A stretch of 64,000 nt of DNA. Origin: Aequorivita aquimaris (GTDB taxonomy: Bacteria; Bacteroidota; Bacteroidia; Flavobacteriales; Flavobacteriaceae). Shown one piece after another: positions 42,170 through 53,023 of this stretch. A program made the translations under genes and the position numbers. The notes beneath the pieces were generated by a model. That model had not been told where the DNA came from. It saw only the letters and a list, made by a program, of their open reading frames with translations, and made no database searches. Every line of letters starts with the position of its first letter. Within the stretch, counting starts at the first letter, position 1. Location: the NCBI RefSeq assembly GCF_001573155.1, contig NZ_JRWG01000002.1, forward strand, positions 310,001-374,000, in the 5' to 3' direction.

Positions 42170-43487
42170 TTAAAAAATTCCATTTAAAACCCATTTTTTT
42201 ATTCGTTCACGAACTGGCATAGAAAAAAGAATTCCTAAAAAGATTATAAGTAATGTGTAGTAGTTAAGATATACTAAGACATAATTATCAACACCTGAAG
42301 AAAAATCAAACAGATGTCCAATAAATTGAATAGCATATTCTAAAGTATCAGATCTGAATAAAACCCATCCAATTAATACTACAAGCAATAAGTATAGGTG
42401 ATTTAAAAACCTTAAATATACGGGCAACTGTATTTTAAAACTTCTTTCTATTAATAAAAAACTCCCATGAAATAAGCCCCAAACAACAAAACTCCAACTA
42501 GCCCCATGCCATAAACCAGTTATAAAAAATACAATTATTAAATTTATGTAAGTTCTCAATTTAGAACCTCTACTTCCTCCTAGTGGAATATACAAATAAT
42601 CACGGAACCAAGTGGATAAAGATATATGCCAACGTCTCCAAAATTCCTTTACAGATGTTGATTTATAGGGATGCATGAAATTTTCTTTTATATTGAATCC
42701 AAACATTCTGCCCAACCCAATGGCCATATCAGAATAACCTGAAAAGTCAAAATAAATTTGAAGAGAATAACATATTATCGCTACCCACGATACTGATGTC
42801 CCTAAGTCTGCAGCTGGAATTGCAAAAGCTTTATCAGCAATCAATCCCACGTTGTTTGCAATAATTACCTTTTTGGCAAGGCCACGGATAAATTTTAAAA
42901 TACCTTCTGAAAAGTCTTCACGATCAACTGTCCTACTCTTTATTTCTTTATAAATATCTTCATAGCGAACAATTGGGCCTGCTATCAATTGTGGAAAAAG
43001 TGAAATGTAAAGCCCTAGATCCAAAAGGTTTTTCTGAGCTGGCACCGTCTTACGGTAAACATCCACTAAATATGAAATGCTTTGAAATGTAAAAAAAGAT
43101 ATTCCTATGGGAAGTAAAATTGTATCTTCAGAAATAGAAAATTCAAAGTCTAGAGAATGTAAATTATTTAAAATGAATGTAAAATACTTATAGTAAATTA
43201 AAATGCTCAGATTGATTGCAATACCAATTAAAAGCATTACCCCCCCCCCCCCATTTTTTTCTAAAATGATTATTTAAGGGAAATTCTGTATTTATTAAAA
43301 GTCCAAAAACATAATTTAAACAAATCGAAAAAATCATTATTACAACCATGTCCCCCTCTCCCCAAGCATAAAAAACGAGACTGGCGACAAGAAGGAAGAT
43401 ATTGCGTAATTTATTTTGCAACAAAAAATAAATGCCTAAAACCAAAGGAAGAAAGGCAAAAAGAAATATTAATGAATTAAATAGCAT
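42170..43487 (-). CDS. MBOAT polysaccharide O-acetyltransferase (AlgI-like), frameshifted at a poly-G tract
   Basis: Polytopic AlgI-type acyltransferase passing acetyl groups across the membrane. Two overlapping frames code it: 43188-43487 (N-terminal MLFNSLIFLFAFLPLVLGIY, then the shift) and 42170-43237 (in frame from Met at 43237). The break is exactly at 13 consecutive G (43240-43252). With 12 G the reading becomes KKWGGGVMLLIGIAINL and gives one protein of 438 residues. The rest is intact: WRRWHISLSTWFRDYLYIPLG and TGLWHGASW, whose His (about 287 and 327 in the restored protein) correspond to the conserved MBOAT pair. The start directly follows the stop of the upstream O-antigen ligase-like gene (TAA-ATG). 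It pairs with the AlgX-like gene downstream. Off state or sequencing error in the tract. Confidence 0.9.
43240..43252 (-). repeat. Homopolymer of 13 G (coding strand) inside the MBOAT gene
   Basis: Thirteen C on the plus strand, uninterrupted. It lies at codons 79-83 of the MBOAT frame. Frame logic: the protein is in frame with 12 (or 9, 15) G and out of frame with 13 or 14. It is by far the longest G/C homopolymer in the window. Confidence 0.95.
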
Positions 43488-44720
43488 TTAGGAATTGGTT
43501 TTATTTTTTATCTGACGTATTGTAGAATCATAGGCTTCCAAAGAAATAAAAAAACAAAAATAAAACACCCCTTGTTGTAATTCTAAATAGCTTTCTGTAA
43601 TCATCGAAATTAGCATCACTACAGTTATTAGAAATGCTGACAGGTTTTTTGCCTTTACTGATTTCAGGAATAGATATAGGAACACAAAAAATAACCATAA
43701 GCCTCCTATGATACCATATTGCAATATGCTAGACAGAAACTGATTGTGCGAGTGATAATTGGGTGGAATATCATAACCCTTTGTTTGATTGACAGCAGCT
43801 AGAGGTCTTTTTTCAACTCCGGCACCCTGTCCTAAAATTGGTCGTTCTGCAATCAATTCTATGCTGGAAGACCAAATCTTTTCACGTAATCCCATTTTAT
43901 GGTATTTCGCACCGATTTCCGATACCTGATTTTCCGTATTAAAACCTATTTTGTCGAGTGTATCATAAAACTTATCGTTGGCATACCGGCTCTGACTCAC
44001 TAATAGCAAAGATGTAAAAACCGTTGAAGCAACAATTACAAGCGTTTTCCAGTTCAATAATGATTTAATGTTGAAAAAGAAATAGATTGTAACTATCAAC
44101 AGGTAAATGAAGAGTCCGAGACGAACACTGAAAAGAACAATGATTACTAAAAAAAGGATTGCCGTAAGAAGTTTTAAATTCTTCTTAAAATCCCCAAATA
44201 AAAGAAGAATTAGTGCCGTATTCAAATACATTGCATCCTCGGGCATGTACTTATGATACATGGAGTCTTGAACAAAATTATACCAGTGGCTTATGTCATA
44301 ATTTACTATGTAATTATAGCCTAAATTCAAGAGAGAAAAAACAGAAAAAGCGATCATTGCAAAAACAAAAATCTTTTTTCCAAGTTTCAGCAATTTTTCA
44401 GTAGGATTAAGAAGTAGAAACATTATGGGAATTAATACAAAAGCTAAAAGCTTTGAGAGCTTTTTTAAACTCTCTGGAAAATCCTGACTATATAAAAGAC
44501 TTATTACAGCAATAATATAATAGGCCATTAAAAGCCATAATCCTTTTTTCTCTTTAAATATTTTAAAAAACTCTTTTTGGGAATTAAAAAGAAGTGCTAA
44601 AAATATAGTAATGACCAACATGATTGACCCAAAAATATCCTCAAAGGGAAGAACGGCAATAAATCCAAGGAAGCTATATCCAGCAATATTGTCTTTAGAT
44701 ATTCTGAAGCTGTTCATCAT
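43488..44720 (-). CDS. O-antigen ligase family membrane protein (Wzy/WaaL-like), second copy
   Basis: 410 residues with about 11 transmembrane helices. The large loop near 260-350 has LREKIWSSSIELIAERPILGQGAGVE and YHSHNQFLSSILQYGIIGG, the family's His-Asn-Gln site. It differs from the 37766-38989 protein, so the two likely have different jobs (polymerase and ligase). Its stop codon is immediately followed by the MBOAT ATG; its start overlaps the upstream membrane protein gene by 26 bases. Confidence 0.87.
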   Translation of the reverse strand: MMNSFRISKDNIAGYSFLGFIAVLPFEDIFGSIMLVITIFLALLFNSQKEFFKIFKEKKGLWLLMAYYIIAVISLLYSQDFPESLKKLSKLLAFVLIPIMFLLLNPTEKLLKLGKKIFVFAMIAFSVFSLLNLGYNYIVNYDISHWYNFVQDSMYHKYMPEDAMYLNTALILLLFGDFKKNLKLLTAILFLVIIVLFSVRLGLFIYLLIVTIYFFFNIKSLLNWKTLVIVASTVFTSLLLVSQSRYANDKFYDTLDKIGFNTENQVSEIGAKYHKMGLREKIWSSSIELIAERPILGQGAGVEKRPLAAVNQTKGYDIPPNYHSHNQFLSSILQYGIIGGLWLFFVFLYLFLKSVKAKNLSAFLITVVMLISMITESYLELQQGVFYFCFFISLEAYDSTIRQIKNKTNS

Positions 44721-45975
44721 ATTTCTTTTTTCTTAGATAAACATACATACCATATAAAAAGAGAAAGAAGATGGTAAAATATAATTTATAAAAATAACCC
44801 ATTACAAACGCATAAATTGTCCAGTTAAATAATTGATAAGCGATAATGGAAAGAACCATTGCTCCCTTAACCATTAGTTCTTTTAACATCCAACCCAAAA
44901 GTGCAAGAAATACTATCGTTAGGAACGTATGAAATACTAATCCAATAGATAATGGAAAGATTTTAAATAGAATTCCCGGATAGGCATTGGTAAAATTATA
45001 GCCGCCTTCTTCATTGGCGCTAATAACCATTTTTCGGTCTTTTGCAAAATCATCCATCATAACCCGCATACCGTACAAAAGATCAGCAGGATTGAAGGAT
45101 TTGGGCGCTTCATTTTTTACCACATATCTGTCTGTAGCTCCCCAAAACAAGTGTCCTTGGAGGCCGAATATTCTATACAACATTGCTTCATTGGGATCAT
45201 ATATTTTTATGTTGGCAAATGGATTGGTCTCTTCATATTTATTATATGTAATCGTGTACATAATTGATACTAGAATACCCCCTACGATAAACAATGGCAC
45301 TAGAGCACGTTTTATATAAACTTTTAGGTTATTCCTATAATAGAAAACCAATGGCAATAAGAATGAATAGGAACCCTGCAGTATAGGCGAAAACTTTTGG
45401 CCAATCATAAAGTTATATCCAAAAAAAACAAAGAGCATAAATACAGAAAACTTCTTGAATTTAGGGAATAGCAAACCAATGGCAAAGGGAACAAACATAG
45501 CTGTATTTCCAAAAAGACTATTTAAAAATGGAAACCGGGATGTGGACCAAAAAGTAAATCGAGTAACCGAAGAGTCCAAGATCGGCAAGGGCGATAAGAC
45601 TGCATTTATCAGAAGTAAAGTTAGCGGTAGAACTATCATTGCTAGTACTACAATAAGTTCAACATTTCTACCTTTATAACTAAATTGGAATACAGGCAGC
45701 CTTTTTTCATTAAAGGACTTAAAGGCCATCGCTATAATGACGAAAGTCAATATAAAATAGAGCACACACAGAATGGTAGCTCCTGTGAAGAAACTAAACC
45801 TTCCTTGCTCATTAATGTAAATTCCCTGCTCAATATAAATAAGTGACGGGATAACACTAAAAGCCTGAAAAAACACAAGCCCATATAAAAAAGATAGCAG
45901 AAAGCTCTTCTTGACATAATAATATGTGAAAAGCACAAATAGCAAGGCAAACAGGAGGTTGATAAAAAGTCCCAT
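44695..45975 (-). CDS. Polytopic membrane protein, Wzy-like (oligosaccharide repeat-unit polymerase candidate)
   Basis: 426 residues with roughly 11 predicted transmembrane helices and a large hydrophilic loop at about 245-335 (NKYEETNPFANIKIYDPNE; AKDRKMVISANEEGGYNF). No strong motif of a named family could be recognised. Topology, size, position in the locus and the Gly/Arg-containing periplasmic loop fit the poorly conserved Wzy polymerases. It overlaps the next gene by 26 bases. Extremely variable between strains in such loci. Confidence 0.7.
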   Translation of the reverse strand: MGLFINLLFALLFVLFTYYYVKKSFLLSFLYGLVFFQAFSVIPSLIYIEQGIYINEQGRFSFFTGATILCVLYFILTFVIIAMAFKSFNEKRLPVFQFSYKGRNVELIVVLAMIVLPLTLLLINAVLSPLPILDSSVTRFTFWSTSRFPFLNSLFGNTAMFVPFAIGLLFPKFKKFSVFMLFVFFGYNFMIGQKFSPILQGSYSFLLPLVFYYRNNLKVYIKRALVPLFIVGGILVSIMYTITYNKYEETNPFANIKIYDPNEAMLYRIFGLQGHLFWGATDRYVVKNEAPKSFNPADLLYGMRVMMDDFAKDRKMVISANEEGGYNFTNAYPGILFKIFPLSIGLVFHTFLTIVFLALLGWMLKELMVKGAMVLSIIAYQLFNWTIYAFVMGYFYKLYFTIFFLFLYGMYVYLRKKKYDEQLQNI

Positions 45976-45977
45976 GG

Positions 45978-47003
45978 TTATAACTTGTCTTTATTTAAAA
46001 ACTGAAACCCCAAACTCTTAAAAAGTGGAACCAATTCGTCATTTTTTAACGGGTTTACCAGAAACAATACTTTATTTTTTTTTGGGTCTTCAATTTTTGA
46101 ATATATGTTAATAAGTGTACTAGAATCAAATCCTGCAACGTATCGCGAATGCAACTCTTCAAAGTATAAAGTTTCGGATGTCTTTTCAGACTTTAAAAAA
46201 ACGAATTTCTTTTCTGAAAAAACAGTCTCAAAGAACGCTTCAGATAATTGCCTGCCATTTCTATGAGGCTTATAATATACAGTCTCTATCTCTTTATAAA
46301 AAGGCTGTCTTTTCAATTGCTCTAAAAATTGTTTAAGGGCATTTTCAAAAAAACTCTGTCCAAGCAGCGTCCCGTAAGATTCTTGCCCGATAATATAAAG
46401 TGAATTTTTAAACCCGGATAAAGATATCTTGTCCACAGGAAGCTGCTTTGCATTTTTATTTATAAAAGCGTGTTTTGGCAGCGTTAAAAACTGAGAAATT
46501 ACATGTTCATATTCAGCTCCAGAGGAATGGCCCCTATATTTTTTAAATGGAATGCCGTGGAGTTGAGAAATGTTTTGTTTTAAAAGAAATTTTAATTTTG
46601 AAATATTATTTAAAGAATGATCATAATAATTTAATGTGCCATCCTCCACTACAACAGCTTTTGTATTCTTTCCAAAGCTCAAAAACAGATAATTCGTTAA
46701 AACGTCCTCTATATAGGAAACATATAAAATAATAGGTTCGTTTTTCAAAGAAGATATATGTCCGATCATCTTCTTATAGGAACGTATTTTAGAGTTAATT
46801 GCAGCAACTTGATTAAAAGCAGAATCTGCATTATTATTGAAGGATTGTTCGGCCATTATAACCCTATCCCATTTGAAGGAATCATAAATTAAGCCAGATC
46901 CAGCCAAAAGTATTCGCTCGCCCTCTCCTACCATACCGTTATCAATAAGGTTTTCAAAATTTTGAACATGGTGTTGACCAAGGGCCACGAATAAATTCTT
47001 CAT
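45978..47003 (-). CDS. Sialyltransferase-like glycosyltransferase (GT-B)
   Basis: 341 residues, soluble. It shows features of bacterial sialyl/polysialyltransferase families: an acidic VVEDGTLNYYDHSL (D/E-D-G motif, about 118-131), YYKPHRNGRQ (about 245, in place of the HP motif) and AGFDSSTLINIYSKI (Ser-Ser/Thr motif, about 292-306). These are the three elements of GT52/GT38/GT80-like folds. With a CMP-nonulosonate cassette nearby, a role in adding that sugar is likely. Assignment to a numbered family is not secure. It is preceded by the flippase gene (three bases). Confidence 0.6.
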   Translation of the reverse strand: MKNLFVALGQHHVQNFENLIDNGMVGEGERILLAGSGLIYDSFKWDRVIMAEQSFNNNADSAFNQVAAINSKIRSYKKMIGHISSLKNEPIILYVSYIEDVLTNYLFLSFGKNTKAVVVEDGTLNYYDHSLNNISKLKFLLKQNISQLHGIPFKKYRGHSSGAEYEHVISQFLTLPKHAFINKNAKQLPVDKISLSGFKNSLYIIGQESYGTLLGQSFFENALKQFLEQLKRQPFYKEIETVYYKPHRNGRQLSEAFFETVFSEKKFVFLKSEKTSETLYFEELHSRYVAGFDSSTLINIYSKIEDPKKNKVLFLVNPLKNDELVPLFKSLGFQFLNKDKL

Positions 47004-47006
47004 TTT

Positions 47007-48239
47007 CTATATTTTCTTTTTAACAGCGCGTTTCCTTAGTACAAAGATTGTAATTCCTGTGATTAAAAATGCTATTCCAGCACCTATAATCCCAAACAAA
47101 TAACTGAATAGAAAGGTGGATATCACATTAATAACACTGGAAATTAATACAATTTGCAATAATTTTTTCTCTTGGTGCTTAATATATAAATAGGAATGAT
47201 ATATAAGAGAAACATTCATTAAAAATGTTGCTGCGTTCAGCAATATTATCAACGGCCAATATTGTGCAAAGGAATCTTTTCCTTGCCACAACAGTATAGG
47301 ATATATTAAAATAATTACAGCCAAAAATGCTACTGCCGAATGGCGAATAAGCAAATTCTTAAACCGCAATAGCTTTGACTCAAAAGTATGATTAGTTGAG
47401 CTTTCTATTAAATCGGGTAACTCATAAGAAACCACAACCGTGCTTATATAAATTCCTATGACCATGGAAATATTTGAATAAAATGAAAAAATACCCGCTG
47501 AAGCTTCGTCCAAGACTCCTTCCACGATGTATCGGTTAGAATACTCTATAACTTTTAGTGCAAGGGTTGCGGTATAAAAAATTAAGCTCACCTTTAATCC
47601 GGTTGTTAACCAGTGTTTTTTAAATCTAATCTTGGCAATATGGTTCCTTATAGATTGATTGAACCAAAGTAGGGTTACCAAAAGAATTGCGCCGTTAAAC
47701 AAAAGCCAGGTAAAGAGTATATATTCTAGAGAGATTGTTTTTTTCAAGATTACAATTTGAAATAATACCCAGATTGTCCAGCCAGCCACTCTCAGGAACA
47801 AAAACCAGTTAGCCACCAAAACTTTCTTAAAGGCCAATAGTAAGCGATATATTTCTTGATTTAAATGTTCTGAAATACCAATAAAAATTATGAGTGTTGT
47901 GTATTGGGCAAGATAATCTACTTGATCAAAAATCAAATATCCTACAATGATAAAAGCAACATAAATAATCCCATAAAATATAAATGAGGTCGCAACCTTT
48001 GAGGCTCTATCATTGGGTTTGAGTAATATATCGCGAATAGCATAATTGTAAAAATCAAATCCTAGTACAAATATGGCGATGGTTACGGTAGTTGATAATA
48101 GTGAGTAGACGCCATAGACAGATTCATCAAAATATTTTGACAAGTAAGTGAATATCAAAAATTTGGATCCCATTGCGGACATCCTAAGGAAAAGAGACCC
48201 AGCCTTATTTAATGGCAATTTTGACAAAGTAACCTGCAT
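47007..48239 (-). CDS. wzx: Oligosaccharide flippase (Wzx-like, MOP superfamily)
   Basis: 410 residues with 12-14 transmembrane helices; N-terminal KAGSLFLRMSAMGSKFLIFTYLSKYFDESVYGVYSLL is typical of polysaccharide-transport MATE-like flippases. Charged residues within helices (e.g. Arg and Lys in the first half) are expected for lipid-linked oligosaccharide export. It would move repeat units from the inner to the outer face of the cytoplasmic membrane. The last 10 residues are basic. Confidence 0.88.
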   Translation of the reverse strand: MQVTLSKLPLNKAGSLFLRMSAMGSKFLIFTYLSKYFDESVYGVYSLLSTTVTIAIFVLGFDFYNYAIRDILLKPNDRASKVATSFIFYGIIYVAFIIVGYLIFDQVDYLAQYTTLIIFIGISEHLNQEIYRLLLAFKKVLVANWFLFLRVAGWTIWVLFQIVILKKTISLEYILFTWLLFNGAILLVTLLWFNQSIRNHIAKIRFKKHWLTTGLKVSLIFYTATLALKVIEYSNRYIVEGVLDEASAGIFSFYSNISMVIGIYISTVVVSYELPDLIESSTNHTFESKLLRFKNLLIRHSAVAFLAVIILIYPILLWQGKDSFAQYWPLIILLNAATFLMNVSLIYHSYLYIKHQEKKLLQIVLISSVINVISTFLFSYLFGIIGAGIAFLITGITIFVLRKRAVKKKI

Positions 48240-48306
48240 TAAATACTGCTTTTTTGAGTTTTATAACCGCCTTCTATAATCTTTGGATAAATGTACCTTC
48301 CAAGAA

Positions 48307-49872
<1,566 letters not shown>

Positions 49873-49876
<4 letters not shown>

Positions 49877-50628
49877 TTAACGTTTTTTAAAGTTTCGTGC
49901 CTCATTATATTTAACCATTGTGGATTCTCTTTCACCAAATTTGAAATTTCAAGCGCAGAAAAATTAATCTTGTTGGAAACTATTGTGGCATAAATTTCTT
50001 TCAAAAGGTCAAAATCCGCTTTCGTATCAACAGTAAGTCTTAGATCAGCATTCTCTTCAATTTCTTTATTAATCCTCTCAAAATGAATATTAAAGTCCTT
50101 CGGGTGTGAGTAAATATAATTGGTAACATGTTCATTGAAAATGGCTTCACTTGTAGATATGGCCACCTTTTTAAGTGCTTTAAGCGTCACTACCTCTGTC
50201 CAAAACCCAAAACCGGTTTTTATAGTAGGGGTATAATTATGTTTCGCATAACACCAATAGTCAAAGCTATCATTAATTTGGGCTATCTTATTGTCCAAGG
50301 CATTTAAGTCAAGAAAAGGATTGTCTGCGCATATTCTAACAATGTTATCTAGCCTGTAATATGTTGCGGCATCAATAAAGCGTCTCAACACATTTTCTTC
50401 ACTTCCGATATAATAATTATATCCATACTTATTCCCAATCTCAATTAACCTTTTGTCAGACTCATTAGGAGTCGTGGCAATAATCACCGGAATATTTATG
50501 GGACTTTCTTTAAGCCGTTGCAAAATAATTTCAAATATTCCTTTATTCTCATAAAAAGGCAAAAGCATTTTGTTAGGTAGCCTGGTGGACCCTGTTCTCG
50601 CTTGAATTATTATTCCTGATTTTGTCAT
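49873..50628 (-). CDS. SpsF/acylneuraminate cytidylyltransferase-like nucleotidyltransferase
   Basis: 251-residue GT-A type nucleotidyltransferase. N-terminal GIIIQARTGSTRLPNKML holds the CTP-binding loop (Arg-Leu-Pro-Lys/Asn); middle VRICADNPFLDLNALDNKI and C-terminal LRLTVDTKADFDLLKEIY. It resembles SpsF and CMP-sugar synthetases and precedes the NeuB-like gene, so it probably makes the CMP-nonulosonate. ATG at 50628 (MTKSGIII); an upstream start at 50652 would overlap the Wzz-like gene. Confidence 0.85.
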
Positions 50629-50638
50629 TGATCTGCAA

Positions 50639-51604
50639 CTACTCTTTGGCAACGCGCTTTAAACCCAAATAAATAAATCGTAAGAAAAAGATTAATGAAA
50701 ATAAAAAGAATAAAAGAATTGGGATCTTGATAATATTCTTAAGATTTGCAAATCCGCTTTCTAAAATATTATAATTTATGCTCACCGGTTTAATAATGGC
50801 AACCTCATCTTTGCTTTTTTTAAGCAATTCTAATTTGTCTTTTAACAATACATCCTTGTAACGGAAAATACTATAAAAATCGTTATTGAAACTTGCATAG
50901 ACTGGGGGATTAGGATTTATTGATGATGATGTTGAAGTTATTGCTTTTATTACAGAGTCAGCTTGATCTAGCATCTTATCGGTTTCTGATAATCTTTGAG
51001 AAGTATTCTGAATATAGATTTCTTGATATTCATTAAGATGTTCATTCTCATTAAAAAATCCTAACAATTTTTCAATCAAAAGCTTTGAATCTTTCCCCTT
51101 AATGTACACCCTCAGTTTTTGATATTTGTATTGCTTGCTTGTTGTCATATCTTCCACAAACTCCTTCATATCTTGATTTTCAAAAAGTATTCTGAAAACA
51201 TCGATATTTTCTCTTGATTTCGTGGTAAAATTATAAATATCAACAATAGGTTCAATTTCTATTTTCCTTATGGCTTGATAATGGTCTCCAAATATTGCCT
51301 TCAAATACAGAGAGTCTCCCGATTGGATTTTAAAGTTTAGCTCTTCTGATTTGTCATATAGATATTCTACACTTTCAAAATTTGGAATTACAATCAATCT
51401 GTTCTCATAAACCTTCACGGAATTTCTATCAAGAAAATATCCTAAAATAACTCCAATGACAATTAATCCAATGATCAGGAAAAGATATTTTCTAATAAAA
51501 ATTAAAACTTGAAAGAGTAACTTCACTAAACTTTTGAAAATACTCCCAATGGAATTAAAAAGATACCCCAAATCAACCTCTTCCGATGAATTTTGCTGTG
51601 CCAT
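50639..51604 (-). CDS. Wzz/chain-length determinant-like membrane protein
   Basis: 321 residues with two transmembrane helices (about 37-58 and 291-313) and a large periplasmic domain between them containing coiled-coil-forming helices (YQEIYIQNTSQRLSETDKML). This is the topology of polysaccharide co-polymerases (Wzz-type). No C-terminal kinase domain (Walker A) is present, so this is not a Wzc. It would set chain length. It follows rfbD and precedes the cytidylyltransferase. Confidence 0.85.
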   Translation of the reverse strand: MAQQNSSEEVDLGYLFNSIGSIFKSLVKLLFQVLIFIRKYLFLIIGLIVIGVILGYFLDRNSVKVYENRLIVIPNFESVEYLYDKSEELNFKIQSGDSLYLKAIFGDHYQAIRKIEIEPIVDIYNFTTKSRENIDVFRILFENQDMKEFVEDMTTSKQYKYQKLRVYIKGKDSKLLIEKLLGFFNENEHLNEYQEIYIQNTSQRLSETDKMLDQADSVIKAITSTSSSINPNPPVYASFNNDFYSIFRYKDVLLKDKLELLKKSKDEVAIIKPVSINYNILESGFANLKNIIKIPILLFFLFSLIFFLRFIYLGLKRVAKE

Positions 51605-51615
51605 ATAAACTAATA

Positions 51616-52479
51616 TTATAAATTAATGACTGTCTTTTTTATTACAGATTCCAGGCTTTCCTGCCAATCTATCTGCTTAATATTTAAATTGTTCAATGCC
51701 TTTGCGTTATCCAGAACGCTATACTCGGGCCGTGCGGCAAAAGTACGGTAATGGTTTGTTTTTGCAAGATTTGCATCTTTTAATTTTTCGCTTTGCTTAA
51801 GTATCTCCTCGGCAAAGCCGAACCAAGTGGTTTCACCGCCATTGCTGTAATGGTAAACGCCATATTCTTTGGAATCTTGTGCAATTATTTGCAACAGAGC
51901 TTTCGCCAAATCATTCGCATTTGTGGGCGTTCCCGTTTGTTCGGTGGTAATAGTGAGCGGTTTTCCCGCTTCGGCATGTTTTAAGATAGTTTTTAAGAAA
52001 TTATGCCCGTATTGCGAATAAAGCCACGAAGTCCTTAAAATAAAGTGTTTTTCAGTAATTTTCTGGATGTAATGCTCTCCCTTTAGCTTGGAAGCCCCGT
52101 AAACATTGATGGGGTTTGTAGGGTCGGTTTCCAAATATGGGGTTTTCTTTTTACCATCAAAAACATAATCTGTAGAAACGTGCAGCAAAACAACATCATT
52201 CTCATTACAAGTTGAAGCCAAATTTTTCACGGCTTCCGCATTTATTGCAAATGCTTTTTCCTCTTCACTTTCGGCTTGCTCAACCTTTGTGTAGGCAGCG
52301 GTATTTATACAATGTGAGAAATTATTCTTTCTGAAATATTCTGCTACCGAACCAGCCTTTTCAATATCCAGTTCTTCTTTTGAAACAAAGACAAACTCAA
52401 GGTCGGGATAACCGGCTGCTGCATCTTTTATGCACTTCCCCAATTGTCCGTTTGCGCCTGTTACCAGTATTTTTTTCAT
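51616..52479 (-). CDS. rfbD: dTDP-4-dehydrorhamnose reductase
   Basis: Last step of dTDP-L-rhamnose synthesis, NAD(P)H-dependent. 287 residues, SDR fold with GANGQLGKCIK (8-18), HVSTDYVFDGKKKTPYLE and the catalytic Tyr/Lys in YGASKLKGE. The ATG overlaps the stop of rfbC by four bases. All four rhamnose genes are in the window in the order rfbB, rfbA, rfbC, rfbD along the transcript. Confidence 0.95.
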   Translation of the reverse strand: MKKILVTGANGQLGKCIKDAAAGYPDLEFVFVSKEELDIEKAGSVAEYFRKNNFSHCINTAAYTKVEQAESEEEKAFAINAEAVKNLASTCNENDVVLLHVSTDYVFDGKKKTPYLETDPTNPINVYGASKLKGEHYIQKITEKHFILRTSWLYSQYGHNFLKTILKHAEAGKPLTITTEQTGTPTNANDLAKALLQIIAQDSKEYGVYHYSNGGETTWFGFAEEILKQSEKLKDANLAKTNHYRTFAARPEYSVLDNAKALNNLNIKQIDWQESLESVIKKTVINL

Positions 52480-53021
52480 GAAACCGCTTCCTCAAAACCG
52501 GGAAGTTCCAAATCTTTTGCTGAAATAATAAATTCTTCCTTTGGAAGATACCAATCCAAGGCTAAGGTTGCGTCATTATAGATGATTCCGCTTTCTGAGG
52601 CTTTATCGTAATAATTATCACATTTATATGAAAAAATGGATTGTTCCGAAAGCGTAATAAAACCGTGCGCAAACCCACGGGGAACGAAGAGTTGCAGGTG
52701 CTCCACATCGTCCAAAACAACGGAAAATGATTTTCCGAAAGTCGCTGAATCTTTCCGAATATCCACAACAATGTCCAAAACCTTTCCTTTTACAACGCGA
52801 ACCAACTTGGCCTGGGCCATTTCACCCCTTTGAAAATGGAGCCCTCGCAAAACGCCTTTTGACGAAACCGATTGATTATCCTGCACAAAATCAACATTGA
52901 GTCCAGTAGTTTTTTCAAAAACCTTTTGGTTATAAGTTTCATAGAAAAGCCCGCGCTCGTCCCGAAAAACGTTCGGTTTCAGAATAAAGCAATCATTTAA
53001 TGGTGTTTTCTGTAGTTCCAA
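52476..53021 (-). CDS. rfbC: dTDP-4-dehydrorhamnose 3,5-epimerase
   Basis: Third step of dTDP-rhamnose synthesis. 181 residues, cupin-like fold. Motifs: RDERGLFYETYNQ, QDNQSVSSKGVLRGLHFQRG with the catalytic His, FVPRGFAHGFITLS and KCDNYYDKASE. The start is TTG at 53021, two bases after the rfbA stop, giving the expected N-terminus; no in-frame ATG precedes the conserved part. Confidence 0.95.
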   Translation of the reverse strand: MELQKTPLNDCFILKPNVFRDERGLFYETYNQKVFEKTTGLNVDFVQDNQSVSSKGVLRGLHFQRGEMAQAKLVRVVKGKVLDIVVDIRKDSATFGKSFSVVLDDVEHLQLFVPRGFAHGFITLSEQSIFSYKCDNYYDKASESGIIYNDATLALDWYLPKEEFIISAKDLELPGFEEAVS

Positions 53022-53023
53022 AT

